The position numbers and the translations under genes were made by a program. Source: Nemania diffusa (taxonomy: Eukaryota > Ascomycota > Sordariomycetes > Xylariales > Xylariaceae). From it: a DNA stretch of 64,000 nt. This document shows, in pieces, positions 42,947 through 56,487 of this stretch. The notes under the pieces are model-generated. The model was not told the origin of the DNA. It saw only the letters and a program-made list of their open reading frames with translations, and searched no databases. The stretch covers positions 1,158,001-1,222,000 of the forward strand of contig JBBPUQ010000008.1 of assembly GCA_038501195.1 (NCBI GenBank), given 5' to 3'. Position 1 is the first letter of the stretch. Every line of letters begins with the position of its first letter.

Positions 42947-44381
42947 GGAGTGCGAAGCTAAATGGGCGAGAGGGTAATCAGGACACAGAGCGCGTCATGT
43001 TGGGCATGCCGTTATTTCTACAGGATTGGGTCGGTCGAGGGGGTTGTATCTGTGCTCTTCGTTATCGTATTGCTAGCAGTGGCGATTGAGGAACTCTATG
43101 TTTACTGAAGAGCATACGGAAAAGGTCGACGTTGAGTGGGAACTTTGGGAATTGTCAATGTATTTCATATGATATGTGTATTCTTTATTAAAAGCGCAAT
43201 ATATCCGACCTCACAATATAATCAGGATAACTCCAGGATGCGATGCTCATGAGCATGTTAGCCCATTCTTCGATTCTCTGTCCAGTACCCACACAGGACT
43301 GTGACATAAAAATACCAAAAAGGAAGCCTTAATGACTAGGTAGTCATTCCGCTAATAAAGCATACTCCATCATAATGCATGTATCTAAACCCGCTCATAA
43401 TAGCGCCGTGGTGCCCTAAACCCCCTCCCTTTTAAATCTCAAAAGGCCATGCAAAAATGACGAAATCATGTTATATGCCAAGACTCCTTCCTCCGAATCC
43501 TACTCCCGATCACGTATGTGTGCTCTATTAAAGAAGCTTCAACCACTGACCCTTCGTGGCGACCTCCTTTGGGCGGTCGTCGTGTCGCGTCTCTTTGTCT
43601 CGCGGCGCAGGAGTAGGGCCCTGATGGTTGCTGCTGATGTCCCCGGATAGATCAGGCCCCCGACAGATAGGAGCGAGAGACAAGAATCTGGGCGTTGTTG
43701 TTTTCCGATCTTCGTGTGTGGGGGAGACGCAACCGAGGGCTGTAGCCCAAGGAGCTGGGTCTTGGTAGCTAAGATTGGTATGCATTTTCTTGTGTGTGTA
43801 TATGTGTCTTGAGATGAGGGAGAGGATATAAAAGTACATGATCTGATGTGTAACGTGCTTGATCGTGATCGTATGTATTTTTGGGTTGAGTTTGTTTGTT
43901 TTGGTAGAGGTGGTAGAGGGTTAAGATGGCAGGAGTGAGAGCAGCGATGGGAGCAAGAATATAAGAAGGCTGCAGGAGAAACACATAAGGTCTCCTAGGA
44001 AACAGAAATCAATAACAGTGGATTTGCTAAACTCAATATCAAATAAGTATCATGAGAAATAAGCATAAGTAGATTAAACTTTCAAAGGGCTTTAGTGACA
44101 TATCAACTTGAGCCTAATGCACGAGCAAAGAGTTGAGGAACTCAAGCAGTTTCTGATAATTCACAAGTAACACTGGGGCCTCTATGGAATTTATGAAAAC
44201 TGATGATAGCTTCTCCTTTGTTAAAATATCTGCTCAGTTTATTACTCATTCTTGTGGAAGCCCTGATTAGCCCGTTTCTTGCCTATACAGATATGTAGCG
44301 TAGTATCTCCTGCACAGGACCCTCCTTTAAGTTGATCTAGTTTCTTCGAATGACCTTCTCTTTCAGTAGCATTCAGAAACT
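42947..44381. other. Convergent intergenic region, 1.4 kb
   Basis: Lies between the 3' ends of the deaminase gene (+) and the low-complexity gene (-). Open frames are short and overlapping in several phases; none has a motif. No repeat was found. Confidence 0.5.
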
Positions 44382-46450
44382 CTAACTTGATTTAGAGCGC
44401 GACGAATTCCTCGAAGAAGCATCTGATTCGTGTAGTATCCGTTGCAACAATTCTCGGCTTGAGCGCTTCCGCCTGTTGTCCTCTACTGGCGGGGTATGTG
44501 TCCAAGGGGGTTGGACTGGCCGGTTTCCGTGAACGGATGTAGGCGCCTCACCTGAGTGAGGCATGAAACTATAATGGTGTAATCCGTCAAGATAATTCTC
44601 GTTCATATTTTTATGTCGGCTATGTGGTTCTCTTGTCTTGATCCTTCTATGGGATGTAGCCCCGACCGGGCAGCCTAACCTTTCCCTATGGTCCTCATCG
44701 AGCTCGCCAGTATGGGACGACCACTGAGCGCCAAACTCCTGAATAGGTGAGTGGAAAGGAGAGCGATTTGGCGTTGTTGAAGTTGTCTGGGAGGCCTCTT
44801 CTAGAATTGGTAGCGGATTGTGTATGCCAACTCCGCTATGGGCGTCAACACCGTGACTATAAAAGTTTGGAATCATTGTTTCGGATTCAGATAGCTCGCC
44901 GTTGTCCACGTCATCAAATAGACCCAATGGCGTGAGCCAGTCGTTCGTGCATGCCCTCGATATAAGCTTGGGGAATGATGTTATTGGCGCTGGAATGGCC
45001 GTGTAGATGACTCTATTCTTAGGTTGGCGTTGGGGTATTGGTTCGGAGAGAGACCGTTGTTCAGCTTGTCGAAATTGCGTTTCAAATGGATTTACAGCGT
45101 CGCGAGGAGTAACCTGCAAACTCATTTTTTGAGCAACCCCACGGGATGGTGGCCACGAGCCGTGGCGACCTTGGGAGCTGTATACTAAGGACACAGACCT
45201 CGAAGGCTCTAAATAGTCTGCTTCCGCAGCATCGGCGTCAGCGCAATCGTAACAGGCATCATCTTGACATGATGAGCCTGAAAATGATCCCTAATTAATC
45301 TCCGTAATGCTCTGACGCGATACTATACGGGCACCAGAATCAGTATTTTCCCTATTTAATAGAAGAGCCGAGTTTCAGGTGTAGACGATGTAGTATATCA
45401 CGAAAGCTGCATAAGGGGTTTAGGGAAACAAACAACCGATGGTATCATACTATACGTAGTTTTGGGTTTTAGGTGTAGGCGCCCTGGCTCCTCCAAGTCA
45501 TCTGCCAAGCTGAAACAAGGCCGAGGTGAGCAGATGGTGGTAGTTGGGTCTGCGATGGAGGACACGCCCGGGATGATGTTTTGATTGCGGAGAGTCGGCT
45601 TCGCGTGCGTACCATTGGGGAATAGAAGCGATTGGCAACCGGGCTGAGTGTCATTAGCTTGAATGCTGCTGCGCACACCGGCGATCACAATGTCTAGTAT
45701 TTTTGCGATGTTATCTGCAGTGACTAGATACTGATCCTCTGGCAATGCTGGCATTTCGATTGAGGGGCCATCTAATAGCGTTTGAAGTGAGGCAGAGGGC
45801 GTATCGTTCTCATTGGTTACCATCATAGAGGGTTTCCTAGAATTTCGTGTATGCTGCCCGGCGGATAAATAAGCTCGGACATTACATAGAATATCATCCA
45901 TTCCCTTTTTACTGACAAAGCCGTCGAGTTGTGCCCGGGTCATAGGCGGCAAACGACCTTGGTAGTGGCATGCGACTAAACTTTGCTCTCTCCCTGTAGC
46001 TGAACTGCAGCGCCGAGTTGTGATGGCCGGTGCTGGGGAAGAGGCTAATCTATCTGGCACATCATTTGAGCTCGTGGTGGACATGCCTTCTTTGGACGAA
46101 GCAACCTCGATAAAGTCTGGTGGCCCTTGGGCCTTAGATCGGTTCAACTGGTAGCAGCTAGAAGTCGGAGAAGAATGGTGGTGTCTGGGGAGATGCCCGT
46201 ATGGCCCTGTTGAGTGTTTACATAGGGTTGCTTGTTCGTTGGTTGATGGTCGTACAGTCTCTGTTAAGAGCGGAAAATTGGATGTGAGAGGCTCTAAAGT
46301 TGGGAGGGAGGTAACATTCTCCGGTGGTCGTCCCTGTTCCTGTGACACACTTATGATGCGGCTGGTAGGTCGGGTTGAATAAGCACTGAAGAACTGATCC
46401 TCCTCCACGCTTGCAAGGGACATACGATTTACCGGAAGATATTGATCCAT
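44382..46450 (-). CDS. Low-complexity hypothetical protein, 631 aa
   Basis: Proposed exons 46450-45451 and 45277-44382, joined by a 173-nt intron (GTATGA..TTTCAG, phase 1), give 631 aa. The protein is Ser/Thr/Pro/His-rich and largely disordered. A single more ordered, conserved-looking segment lies at about 165-260 (MTRAQLDGFVSKKGMDDILC; YLVTADNIAKILDIVIAGVR). After the junction comes an acidic Cys-containing stretch SSCQDDACYDCADADAAEAD, then a basic Arg/Ser C-terminus RRKRSSRELLQRIL. No signal peptide, membrane segment or known domain. It could be a nuclear or cytoskeletal regulator, but this is not supported by any motif. The start may lie further upstream if a 5' exon exists. Confidence 0.6.
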
Positions 46451-47326
46451 GATAGGGGATAACTATGAATGGTGATGACAACTTCTTCATATCTCGAACT
46501 CAAAGGCGGGCAGCTCGATATCGTCTAGTATTTAGCTTAGGTATGCGTAGTGATATCAACTTCAAATTGAATAGGTCAGGAGGGTGTTAGACGGAGGCAC
46601 AGAGGCCAAGAATATCATATTGGATTAGGTGGTGTGGCAATTATAAGCAACAGATATGATGGTACTTACCTCAATAATCTATAAGATCGAATTGAAGGTA
46701 AGAGGATGTAATAGTTTTATAACAGAAAAGCAAGTACGTTGTGTGGATGGCCGCCCCCGAAGTAACCTCGTATACTCGATTCGGAAGCCATTATCTCTAG
46801 TTTTTACTACGAGTAAGCTCGACGCTCTTAGCATCAGTCGGGGCTTATCCGTCTCTTCTGAGTTAGAGTCTGCATAGAAGTTTTAATTCGGCTCTGTAAT
46901 GGAATATGAACTCCTTACCAGCTCTTTAGACATTCGACCGTTAAAGGAGGTTTAGAAAGAAACATACTCCCGTGATGGTACAGTTGTACTTGAAAACTAG
47001 GGAAATCCTGGAGTGGGAATGGCATGAAGAAACAGTTTCTAGTCGCATCGTTGCTTATTGTTTACTACATGAATAGACATTTATTGTATAAAGGGATTAT
47101 CAAGGGTATCATAGTTAAATAGGCAAAGAAGAGTGGGATCCGTCATTCGTAACAAAACAGACAAAAATGGCAAACGTGTTGTTCAAAATGCTTGAATACC
47201 TAAGCTTTGCAACGATATGCAGTAAACTACGCCTCCCAATGCGTGGTAAGAAAATATGCATATTAGAAGCAGAATATATGAAATGAGACGGTTGGCAGCG
47301 AAAAGCGAAAAAAAAATAGCAGAATA
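46451..47326. other. Intergenic spacer
   Basis: Between the low-complexity gene and the Miro gene, both on the minus strand: it holds the 5' region of the former and the 3' region of the latter. No gene was recognised. Confidence 0.45.
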
Positions 47327-49288
47327 TCACGTAGAATTGGTAGATCGCCTCCAAATCATAAAGGCAGCTACTGCTGCACACGTTGTCGCCCCTAGTGCAA
47401 GGTAAAGGCTCGTTCTGTCTGGCGGTGGCTCTTCGCTTTTAGGGAATGCGATGCTTGGGCTCGTAGCGGCCTCGGCAAGAGCTACGAAAAGCTCACCAAT
47501 GCTGTTCCATGTAACACTAACATGAACTGGTGTCCCCATCATCAGACTCGATGCATACTGGTCGGGCTGTAGCTCGCATCGTTGTGTTGTCTTATCTCTG
47601 TCGGCTTTCAGGGCGGTATAAATTGAAGGGAGATCATCCAGACAGGGATATCGTTTTCGGAGTTCGACAATATGCGAAAAGGAATCTGGATCTGACGAGT
47701 CGTACGAGTAGCAAATGAGATCGCAAGCATCCAACTTGGCCTGGTTCTCCAGTATGGCAGGCTCTAGCTCCCCAAGCTCTTCTAAGATTAGGTAACACTG
47801 CTTGCCGCCCGGAAGCTCAACACTATTGACAGCTCGGCGAGGTTTGATGGTAGGATGGTATAGGCCGTCAAATGGTCGGTTAAGGAAAGCGTCCAGGAGG
47901 GACGATTTGCCAGCACCAGCGGCACCGATGATATAACACAGCACCACGTTGCGTTCCACCTTTCCCGGGCGCCTCCGCCTCTTGCGTGGTCGTGTTACTT
48001 TCAACGCCGAAGTAAGTAAACCTCGAGGACTTGGTGGTTCAAACCCTAGATAAGCGAGATATTCCAATGTCGTCTTGGGCTCTAAAAAGGTAGTCATGCT
48101 CCATTGGGCAAGCCAGCCTTGCAGCGTGATATAGCCAGCCTCGTTGCGAACAGTTGAGGATGGGAACGAGGCCTCAACCCACGACTGGGGCGGCCCTGGC
48201 GTGGGGGCAAACAGTGCTTCGAGCTCCTGATCGTTCAGACCCCCATCATTGTCTTTATCAAACAACAAGAAGAGATCCATAAAAAAGCGGTATCCTGCGG
48301 GGCTCAACTCGGCAGAGGCATATTCAGGAACATCCAGCTTGGGGTGTATGAAGCTGTCCGCCAGACTTAAGCTATCGGTGTATTGGTAGTTGCGCAATAT
48401 TGCCCATATCGTCTCGTGGCGTCCTTTTTCTGCATACATCTTATTTAGCTGAAGAAAGCCCTTCATACTCACACCTTTGTCGGTATCGGAGCCAGGAACC
48501 GATTTCGAGATGGAGAGCTTGATATTATCGAGATCCTCGGGTGTCAAAGGCTTGTCGAAGCACTTGGCTTGGAAATCCTGAATTTCTTGGTCGTTCAAAT
48601 AGCCATCCTGGTCCTTGTCGCAGAGATAAAAGACTCGTTTGAGGGCCGATACACACGCAGGTTTGAGGCAGCCCTCCTTGTAGTCAAAGAGCGGCGCAAT
48701 AGGGTGGGTGACGGCTTTTTGGCATAAGAAGAAAGTCTCATTGACGTTTGAGTGTTCTCGAGCGCTTGCGCGGATACAGGAGTCGATTTCGCGGAACTCG
48801 CTCATGACAGGTAGCATCTCTTCCTCAACGACCTGGGAGGTTGGGTTCTCGGTCAGGTCAGATTTGTTGGCGCATAAAACGACAGGGACATTGACGCCCA
48901 GAGAGCGGAAGTAAGGCATCCAGAAAAGAGCCACGCGCTCATAGCTGTAGTGGTCGGAATACACCAGAAGGATGACGTTGGACTTGCGGATTTCTTTGCG
49001 GAGGGTGGTTCGGTCTTGCGGACGAGCCGAGGTATCGACGATAGTGGTAGTGACATTCTCGGGCGTGCCGATGCTCGGGGGGATTGTGATCTGTGGGAGA
49101 ACGGCTTGGATCTTGTTACTGACGAAGACATCCTTGACGAGCGAGGCGATGAGGCTCGACTTGCCGGTGCCTTCGTCGCCGCAAACACAGATGCGAGCTA
49201 ATTGATCGTCGTCAGCACGAACTGTAGGCCATTTCGTTTGAGCGTAGAAGGCCAGGGGAGGGAAGGAAGGGAGCGCACCCGTGGCCAT
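47327..49288 (-). CDS. gemA: Mitochondrial Rho GTPase (Miro/Gem1, GemA type)
   Basis: Outer mitochondrial membrane GTPase controlling mitochondrial transport, inheritance and ER contacts. Exons 49288-49279 (only 10 coding bases) and 49197-47327 give 626 aa. The micro-exon restores the canonical start [18 protein letters not shown]. Reading straight through instead would add a meaningless insertion between the start and RICVCG. Domains in order: GTPase 1 (P-loop GDEGTGKSS at 10-18, CANKSDL); EF-hand 1 ([12 protein letters not shown]) with its helper helix; EF-hand 2 ([12 protein letters not shown]); GTPase 2 (P-loop [11 protein letters not shown]); and a C-terminal tail anchor [19 protein letters not shown] followed by RR. 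The length equals that of other fungal Miro proteins. Confidence 0.95.
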   Translation of the reverse strand: MATGALPSFPPLAFYAQTKWPTVRADDDQLARICVCGDEGTGKSSLIASLVKDVFVSNKIQAVLPQITIPPSIGTPENVTTTIVDTSARPQDRTTLRKEIRKSNVILLVYSDHYSYERVALFWMPYFRSLGVNVPVVLCANKSDLTENPTSQVVEEEMLPVMSEFREIDSCIRASAREHSNVNETFFLCQKAVTHPIAPLFDYKEGCLKPACVSALKRVFYLCDKDQDGYLNDQEIQDFQAKCFDKPLTPEDLDNIKLSISKSVPGSDTDKGVSMKGFLQLNKMYAEKGRHETIWAILRNYQYTDSLSLADSFIHPKLDVPEYASAELSPAGYRFFMDLFLLFDKDNDGGLNDQELEALFAPTPGPPQSWVEASFPSSTVRNEAGYITLQGWLAQWSMTTFLEPKTTLEYLAYLGFEPPSPRGLLTSALKVTRPRKRRRRPGKVERNVVLCYIIGAAGAGKSSLLDAFLNRPFDGLYHPTIKPRRAVNSVELPGGKQCYLILEELGELEPAILENQAKLDACDLICYSYDSSDPDSFSHIVELRKRYPCLDDLPSIYTALKADRDKTTQRCELQPDQYASSLMMGTPVHVSVTWNSIGELFVALAEAATSPSIAFPKSEEPPPDRTSLYLALGATTCAAVAAFMIWRRSTNST

Positions 49289-50353
49289 CGTGAGGTGTAG
49301 CAGCGCTGTGGCGGTTGTCAAGGCCCCGACCTGATTACAAGACCATCCTCAGAGGCCCAAGATATTCGAGTATCGCCGTTGCCGCAAACGACCTAGCTAA
49401 AGAGAAGCAAGCGAAGCGAGATGTCGAAGCTATGAATGAATAGGTAGCATGGACCTACGCATAGGAGGGACGTGGTATGATTGAGTCTCGCAAGCTGAGT
49501 ATGATTTGGTATTCGGACTGGAGGAGATAACCAGGTTCCATTAGTGCAATACCCCCCCATAAGTCATAGGTAGTGAGGTAGCTGCAACAGCCAATTGGCC
49601 AGGTGATATCAGACATGTTTGATTGCAACCATAACTGTAAGGTAGGTACCTACCGACCTCCGAACCTACTAAGTTGATAGTGGGAAGGCGGGTAGGTTAG
49701 GTAGGTACTACCTGCAGAATACCTGTTGCTTCGAGGTGTCGGTTGTCGGATGCTCCTGCACCGGATGATATACTACATATGTATGTATGTTCAACAACCT
49801 CGGGAAGCACCAAGCAACAATCTGATCCGTCTTTAATGCTTGTTTTATGATCAACCATTCCCCTCATTCTGCACTCCAACAAGGATCTTACAATAGGCCA
49901 GCCCGGTATGACTGCTGTTTCAGAATACATATGTGCGTGTACATACTGGCCCAACAGTACGCTTTACACCACTTTTACCCCACAGCAACACCCCAGGCCA
50001 GCCAGCAGCAGCAGGGCGCATCCCTGTCAGCCATGTTTATCTAATGGTCCCCGAGGTGCCATCCTAAGTTGTACCTGCCTCTTACCCAGGTCCTCAGCAA
50101 GGATGCAAATGGAACTCCTTCTGACAGCCCGAACCCTCGGCGTCGACTATGCTTGAAGCTCCCCTCATTCTATACCGCTGTTGCTACGGTTTTGGGTCTC
50201 TTGATAAGTCCTGTTGAACAGGTAGCTAGTCTACAGACTACAGTGAGCGCCATCACATAGAGAGAAAGCTACAACACACACAGTCTTCGAGAACGCTCCA
50301 AACCCCGCGCTCCTTGTTTCGTTGCTTTCATTAGCATCTAATTATCTCCAGTC
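49289..50353. other. Divergent intergenic region between gemA and creC
   Basis: Promoters of both genes. It holds a tract of TAGGTAGGTACC/ACCTACC strings (about 49640-49712), the same low-complexity motif dispersed through the window. No gene was recognised. Confidence 0.5.
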
Positions 50354-52590
50354 ATGTTGTGAGGGTCCCCGATGATTTCTCATTTCTCGATATAGTTGAT
50401 CGCTAACCACCAAGCTCTTGTTGCGCCTGACAGTGTGCTACCACCTCCGCCGAGATATCCTACCCAAGCGGCATACAATGCTGCTGTTGCTGCGGGTCAT
50501 GCGACCCCAATGATCGAGACTAACAACATATTATCGACTCCCGAAGATCAGTTTCTCGTTGGAGAGGGTATGCGCTCTTCCCTGCCACTCTTCCCCCGGT
50601 CTAGGCCGATTATCTCGAGGGCCTTCTGCTGAAACTCGGCCACAGGAACATATGTACTCGAAGAAGATCTACTCCTCGCAACGCCTCCACCTCATCCGTC
50701 AGAAGCCCCCGTCATCAACCCGAACCCCCTCGCTACGAATCCTCAACCCGCCACTGCTGGCACCAACGTCTCCCTCCTCAGTCTCGACGCGCGCCGTCCA
50801 CCCCCCGCTTTCTACAGACTCGCCGCAACGGCGGCTCTCCCCGGCAGTATAGCCGAACATCCCAACGAATGGAGGTTTTCCAATGATGCCAAAATTAGTA
50901 GTGATGGGGAGGGGAGGGGGACATCAGTCAGCGATGTCGGCGGTCCAGGCTCTGTCGCAGCTGTATCTACTCCAGCATTCGGTGATGGAAATGCCCTCCT
51001 CGCCCCCGAGAGGTTCAAGGATCCGAATAAGCGCCGGAAGCCGAAGAATAACATGACGAAGAGTAACTCGTCCTTCATCTCGCGCGTCATAATCAATGAG
51101 GCCTTCTCCAAGAAAATGGCAGATAGGCCTCACGATGGAATCTTCGCATTCGCAAACATCAATCGCGCTTTCCAATGGCTAGACCTATCGTCCCCCACGA
51201 AGGCCGATTACCTAACCAAGATACTATTCACCAAAGCTCACTGCCTTAGTCACGATGTCAACTTGATCACGAAGAGCCCGACCCATGTAGATATCATTAT
51301 GGGATTCTCCACCGGTGAGATTATCTGGTGGGAGGCAATATCTCAACGGTATACGCGACTCAATAAGAATGTAAGTAGCATCAGCGAGCAATCAATTACC
51401 AACTGAAATTGACCGTGTCGGCCAGGGTGTCATCAATAAAACTCCAGTATCGCAAATACGTTGGATCCCCGGAACGGAAAATCTCTTTTTAGCTGCACAT
51501 ATGGATGGCTCATTAGTTGTATATGACAAGGAGAAAGAAGACGCGATTTTCAACCCGGAAGAGGAAGAAGTTCAACCGCATAGCGAAAGCACGTCTCCTA
51601 GCATTAAACCATCGGATAAAATATCAGTATTGAAATCTGTCCATTCAAGGAACCAGAAAACCAACCCGGTTGCTCTTTGGAAACTTTCGAACCAACGGAT
51701 CAATGCTTTTAGCTTTTCACCAGACAATCGCCATCTTGCTGTCGTGTCAGAAGATGGGACAATGCGGATCATTGATTATCTCAAGGAAGAGTAAGGGATT
51801 TATTTAATTCTGTCATAATGCTGTCGCCGGGAAGACTAACGGAGAGATGATAGGTTGCTTGGCTTATATAATGCGTACTACGGTGGATTCACCTGCGTTT
51901 GCTGGTCTCCGGATGGTAAATATGTCCTAACCGGAGGACAGGATGACCTGATTTCTATCTGGTATCCACAAGAGACCACACTCATAGCACGGTGCCAGGG
52001 ACATCAATCGTGGGTCACCTCGGTTGCTTTCGACCCATGGAGGTGCGACGAGAAGAATTACCGCTTCGGCAGCGTGGGCGAAGACTCGCGATTATGCTTG
52101 TGGGACTTTAACGTAGGAATGTTGCATAAACCAAAAATTGTAAGTTCCCCTACAATCATGATTACGTACGTCTGCTTAAGTCTTTAGTCATCCCACCGGC
52201 AACGCGGCTCAGTCTCGTCCCGTGTACCGACTCTACCACGCGCCGAAACGCAGGGTACATCACCAGGTAGGATACGCGCAGAGTCGACAACCTCAGGCCT
52301 AGATGTCGATGAGGCTAGAATAAGTATCAATTATCCCGTGGAACCACGGTCCAACGTAGCAATACTGCCTCCAGTGTTGACTAAGATCGCTGACAAGGAC
52401 CCACTGAGCTGGATTACATTCACTGAAGAATCCATCATGACGAGCTGCAAAACCGGTGAGTTTAACTTATGATTAACGCATCAATTATGCTGACTTCAAT
52501 GGTGTAGGTCATATTCGTACCTGGAGTCGGCCTTCGGATTCCCTCACTCAACCAAATGAAGGAACAGATAGTACGACGGAAGTTACATAG
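50354..52590 (+). CDS. creC: Catabolite repression protein CreC (WD40)
   Basis: WD40 partner that stabilises the CreB deubiquitinase in carbon catabolite repression. Seven coding exons: 50354-50358 (ATGTT only), 50434-50567, 50646-51370, 51426-51790, 51854-52139, 52188-52455 and 52508-52590. They give 621 aa with every phase closing. The 5-base first exon yields [16 protein letters not shown], the family's characteristic start. Then come [20 protein letters not shown], a Pro-rich linker, and the conserved SFISRVI and [18 protein letters not shown] blocks. WD repeats include [59 protein letters not shown] and [16 protein letters not shown] Ser-rich segment follows, and the C-terminus reads [16 protein letters not shown]. 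It corresponds to mammalian WDR20/DMWD-type USP12/46 activators. Confidence 0.95.
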
Positions 52591-55500
52591 GCGATACTAG
52601 ATTTATTTGGGGCCTATCGCCATCCAATTTAGAGGTCCTATATTGCATAGTCACCCCTATACAATGTGAAGTGTCGTCGACTCTCCTAAGTCACCAACAG
52701 GTCAACAGATCTTTGGTGCCTGAAACTAGTGTCTTATACTAAAAGTCTATGACTGGCGGGCGTAAGGGGCGTACCCAGATTAGCTTCCATGCTGCCTGAT
52801 TAGACCGGGATGACTAACTTTTATTTACCGGGCAAAACGAAGTGAGTGATAGTGATTGTTTATACCTAGTCAGCTTGTGATAAATATGGCACGAGAGATG
52901 TTACATCACCTTCTAATGGCATCATATCTAGCGGGTCATATTAAAGTATGTGTATGGATGTTGTCGTTAAATACCCATATACTTCGACACTGTGCTTCAT
53001 CAACCTCTCGGCTACAAGCGGGTGCGGCTAGTTGTACTGGTAAGCTAATCCCAACAGATCATGGTGGGTTATGGATTAGAAGGTGTCGCACGTAATATCG
53101 TCGTGACACGGAGTGCGTAACATATTATGTCACATATCGCCTCTACTATTCTATAGCGGCTTACTAGGTGGATATACGTAGATCTGTTTATAGATAATCA
53201 TATCGAGGTATACTATGCGTACGCTTAAACATTTTGCTAAGTAGTGATTGCTACGTACCCAGAAATTTTTTTTAAATCTTTATCCTTTTTTCTCTGTATC
53301 CTCTGCCTAGCGTGCTACAAAGTGGACGAAGAGCCTCGTCGTACCCACATGTATTATGCGAGCCTATAATGATCCCTACGTGGAGCTGCAGCAGTTATAC
53401 AGATATCAACAAAATATACGTTATTAAGAGCCTAGCATCATGGATGGTCCATGAGGTTTATCTCATTTCCCCCCTCCATCTTGTGTATTTGACAGGGGCT
53501 TTTGACATTCACTACGACATGATGAGTTGTCTGAATATCTACATACATCCTTGAACACCTTTGTATTTGATATACATCGTAACCCTCAAGGTTTCGAACA
53601 GGTTGTGGTTTATTTCTCCAAGCTCTAGACAGATCTAGGTTACATCGGGAAATCTCGCAACATAATTTTGGTGTTGTAACCTGGCCAGAAATGACTCGGC
53701 CCTTTTTGCCCCTGCGTTAATGACGAAATTTCACTCATGATAAAAGCTGAAAATTTTCGAACTCGTCGATTGGATACGGTAGAGAGATGAGGCTCCCGTA
53801 TCTCTGAAAACTCTAAAGGCTCCTCCTGACTAGCGCGGATTCATGATTAATAGATGTGGATAGCCGCATAGCGAGTGGGTTGAGACTCACCGGCAGTGGA
53901 AAATCCTAGTATCGTTCCCGCCCCAACCGCCCCTAGGCAGCTACCTATACCACCTATGGGCAGGAAACTTCGAGGCTGAAGCTAGGCATAGTGCTATATG
54001 TAGGTACCCTAAATGAGCACGCGGTGTAGCGTAGTGCGCCGCATCGTGAAGTTTAGCTGCCTGTGCCAGCTAATGACAAGACGCCACCTTATCTCTACGA
54101 CACCCTGGCTTGTTTTAGTGTTTTAGCACACTCGAGGCTCAAGCGCCTAAAAAGCCTTGTCATTGTCAGTCTTGGCAACTACTTCCTCGCTAATGTACGT
54201 GCCTAATATACGTGGTATACACTAGAAAAAGGCTCTGTGCTGAAAAGATGAAGCTTTTGACTAAAATCATCCTAAGCATCTAAACTACACACAGTGTTTG
54301 TCGGTAAGAAAAAAACACGGTTTTGAGAATAGCAGGCGGTGCAACGAATCGGAGGCGGCAATCCCCGGCACGTTGCGGACCGCACAACCGAGTTGCGGAG
54401 TGTGTTTCGGTATTTCACCGACAGGCATATGAGTAGTCATGTACATACATACCATACATATGTATGCGCACATATGTATGTTGGTCCAGAGTTTAAGTCT
54501 CCAGTCTTCTCTCCTACATCGTACCCTACATACGCAGAGTTATCCAGTCTTTTTGCTCAACATGCACACGATTTGTATTCGTACCACGATCGGACCATGT
54601 TGACATATAAGACACCCGCAATCGTACGGCATGCCGCGGCCACCAGTCCGCACAATGCCTCCATACATGCGTGTAGTATCCAGGCATACATACAGGTTAT
54701 GCGTAGGAGAGCGGTTTAATAATTTGCCTGTATCCGAAGAAACCCCCCATATTAATCGTTGCGTGGGTGGGTTGCGACTCGCGAGGGCGCAAGCGCAAAG
54801 CAGCTGAGCTGACAGAGAGCCTGCTGACACACAAGGCGCATGCATTCTTATCGGCTTCCCTATTCCCGTAAGCCAAGCAGCTCTAACGTGCTACCTACGC
54901 ACCAGATCTGTGTCTCTGCCAATTATTTTATCGATATAGCTGGCAATAACCGAGCTTCAGGATCACCCCTTTTTAGACCCTGCATGTGGCGTTTTTATAT
55001 CTCTCTACCTATTGCTCAGTACAATAGGTATACTGCAGTGCACATGCAACTATGATCACGCAAGAAGCTTTAAAGGCCTTAGCCTATCGAACTAACTAAC
55101 CGTCTACAGAGCTAGGCACCCGTACATACTTATATCTTAGAGCTCATATCCAGTCTAGTGTCTAGTAGAATAGGTAACCTACCCACTTAAGATTAGGTTA
55201 GGTACTTATCACTATTACCTCTTCCCACCACCTCACTATCTACATACGTACTTGTAGAATCTTTCAACCGTGTACGCTATCAGTACAGCACCGTACGCTA
55301 CAAAGAACAAAATGTGATAATAATAGCCATCAGGTTTGCATGCCCCACCGTCTTATCCATTAGGTTCGGTTACATAGATGGTTTAGTTTAGGGCCTAGGT
55401 AGGGCCTACGCAAGACAAGACACGTTCAGACGAGATTCATTGTTACCCCTCCATCGGCGGTCGAGCGTGCCCCTGCACAAGGTTAGGTACCTGGGTCACC

Positions 55501-56487
55501 ATGCGACCTGCCTGTTGGCACACGCGATTCAATCGACTTCCATCGATTGCCTGTCACATCTCTCAACTGCGCGCACCGCATGAACGATGATGGCCCCGGG
55601 TGTCGCCGCCATCAAACGGCCTGACAGCCTTTCGCGATCTGGCTAGGCCGACGGCTTACAAGCTAGCAGTAGGGCGGGCCGCCATTCGATTTTCTTGTTT
55701 AGAGCTGATACCTACTGTATGCGTACTTATTAAGTGGTTCCCCGAACGCGGCGATCCTGTGCGATCCTGTACGAGCCACCTCTTGGAATACTATTAATTA
55801 CTCGTCGTTTCGTATCTGCGACTGTTCTTCCAGGTTTGGTTCCGATATACCCTGTCGCAAATTCTCGAGATATAGTAGAAAAGAGCGGCCCTCCTATCTA
55901 AAACCGCTTTGCTAAAGGGTGTCGAAACTTCTAACTTTTTTATGCTGCACCTCTCTATTATCTATTTATCTACGCATGTGTCTCACAACGGCACAGTCAT
56001 CCTCCTTATTCCCACTACCTAGGTTACAAGCGCCAACCCTGCTTTGTAAAAGGCTCGGCTAAGTTAGATATCGATCGATTCCACATCTTCTCGCCTTAAC
56101 CAGATCTTCAGCCCTCTTTCTAGGCCTCTCTCCTTCTAAGAGGCAAGAAATACTTTTCCAAGGGCCCCCAAAAAATAACAATAAAAATAGAATTCGCTCT
56201 TTCCTCGTCTTAAGCAGAAAAGAGCATATTCATCTTACGGGCATATTCGCTCTTTCGGTATCGCCGTCGTGCGCCAGTCGCCCCTCCAAACCACGCTCCA
56301 GTTGTTTGCCGTCATCGCTAAATCCTGCTGATTTTGTATGGGCGCGAGTTGGAGCGCATGACTCGCCTCACGACCGCAGATCCCGTGATCTGTCGGGAGC
56401 ATTAAACCATCGCATCACAGCCATACCTCCGTGGCATACAGAATTTCTTAATCTACATACACTGTAGCAACAATACCGACGGCGAAA
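52591..56487. other. 3.9-kb region without a recognised protein gene
   Basis: The longest non-repeat gap of normal composition. It includes a 14-bp palindrome CATACATATGTATG (54453-54466), several AACCTACC/TAGGTA strings (about 55160-55210) and a C/T-rich leader before creD. All open frames are short, overlap one another and show no domain. Part is presumably a long creD promoter or 5' UTR. No tRNA or 5S gene was recognised on either strand. Confidence 0.5.
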
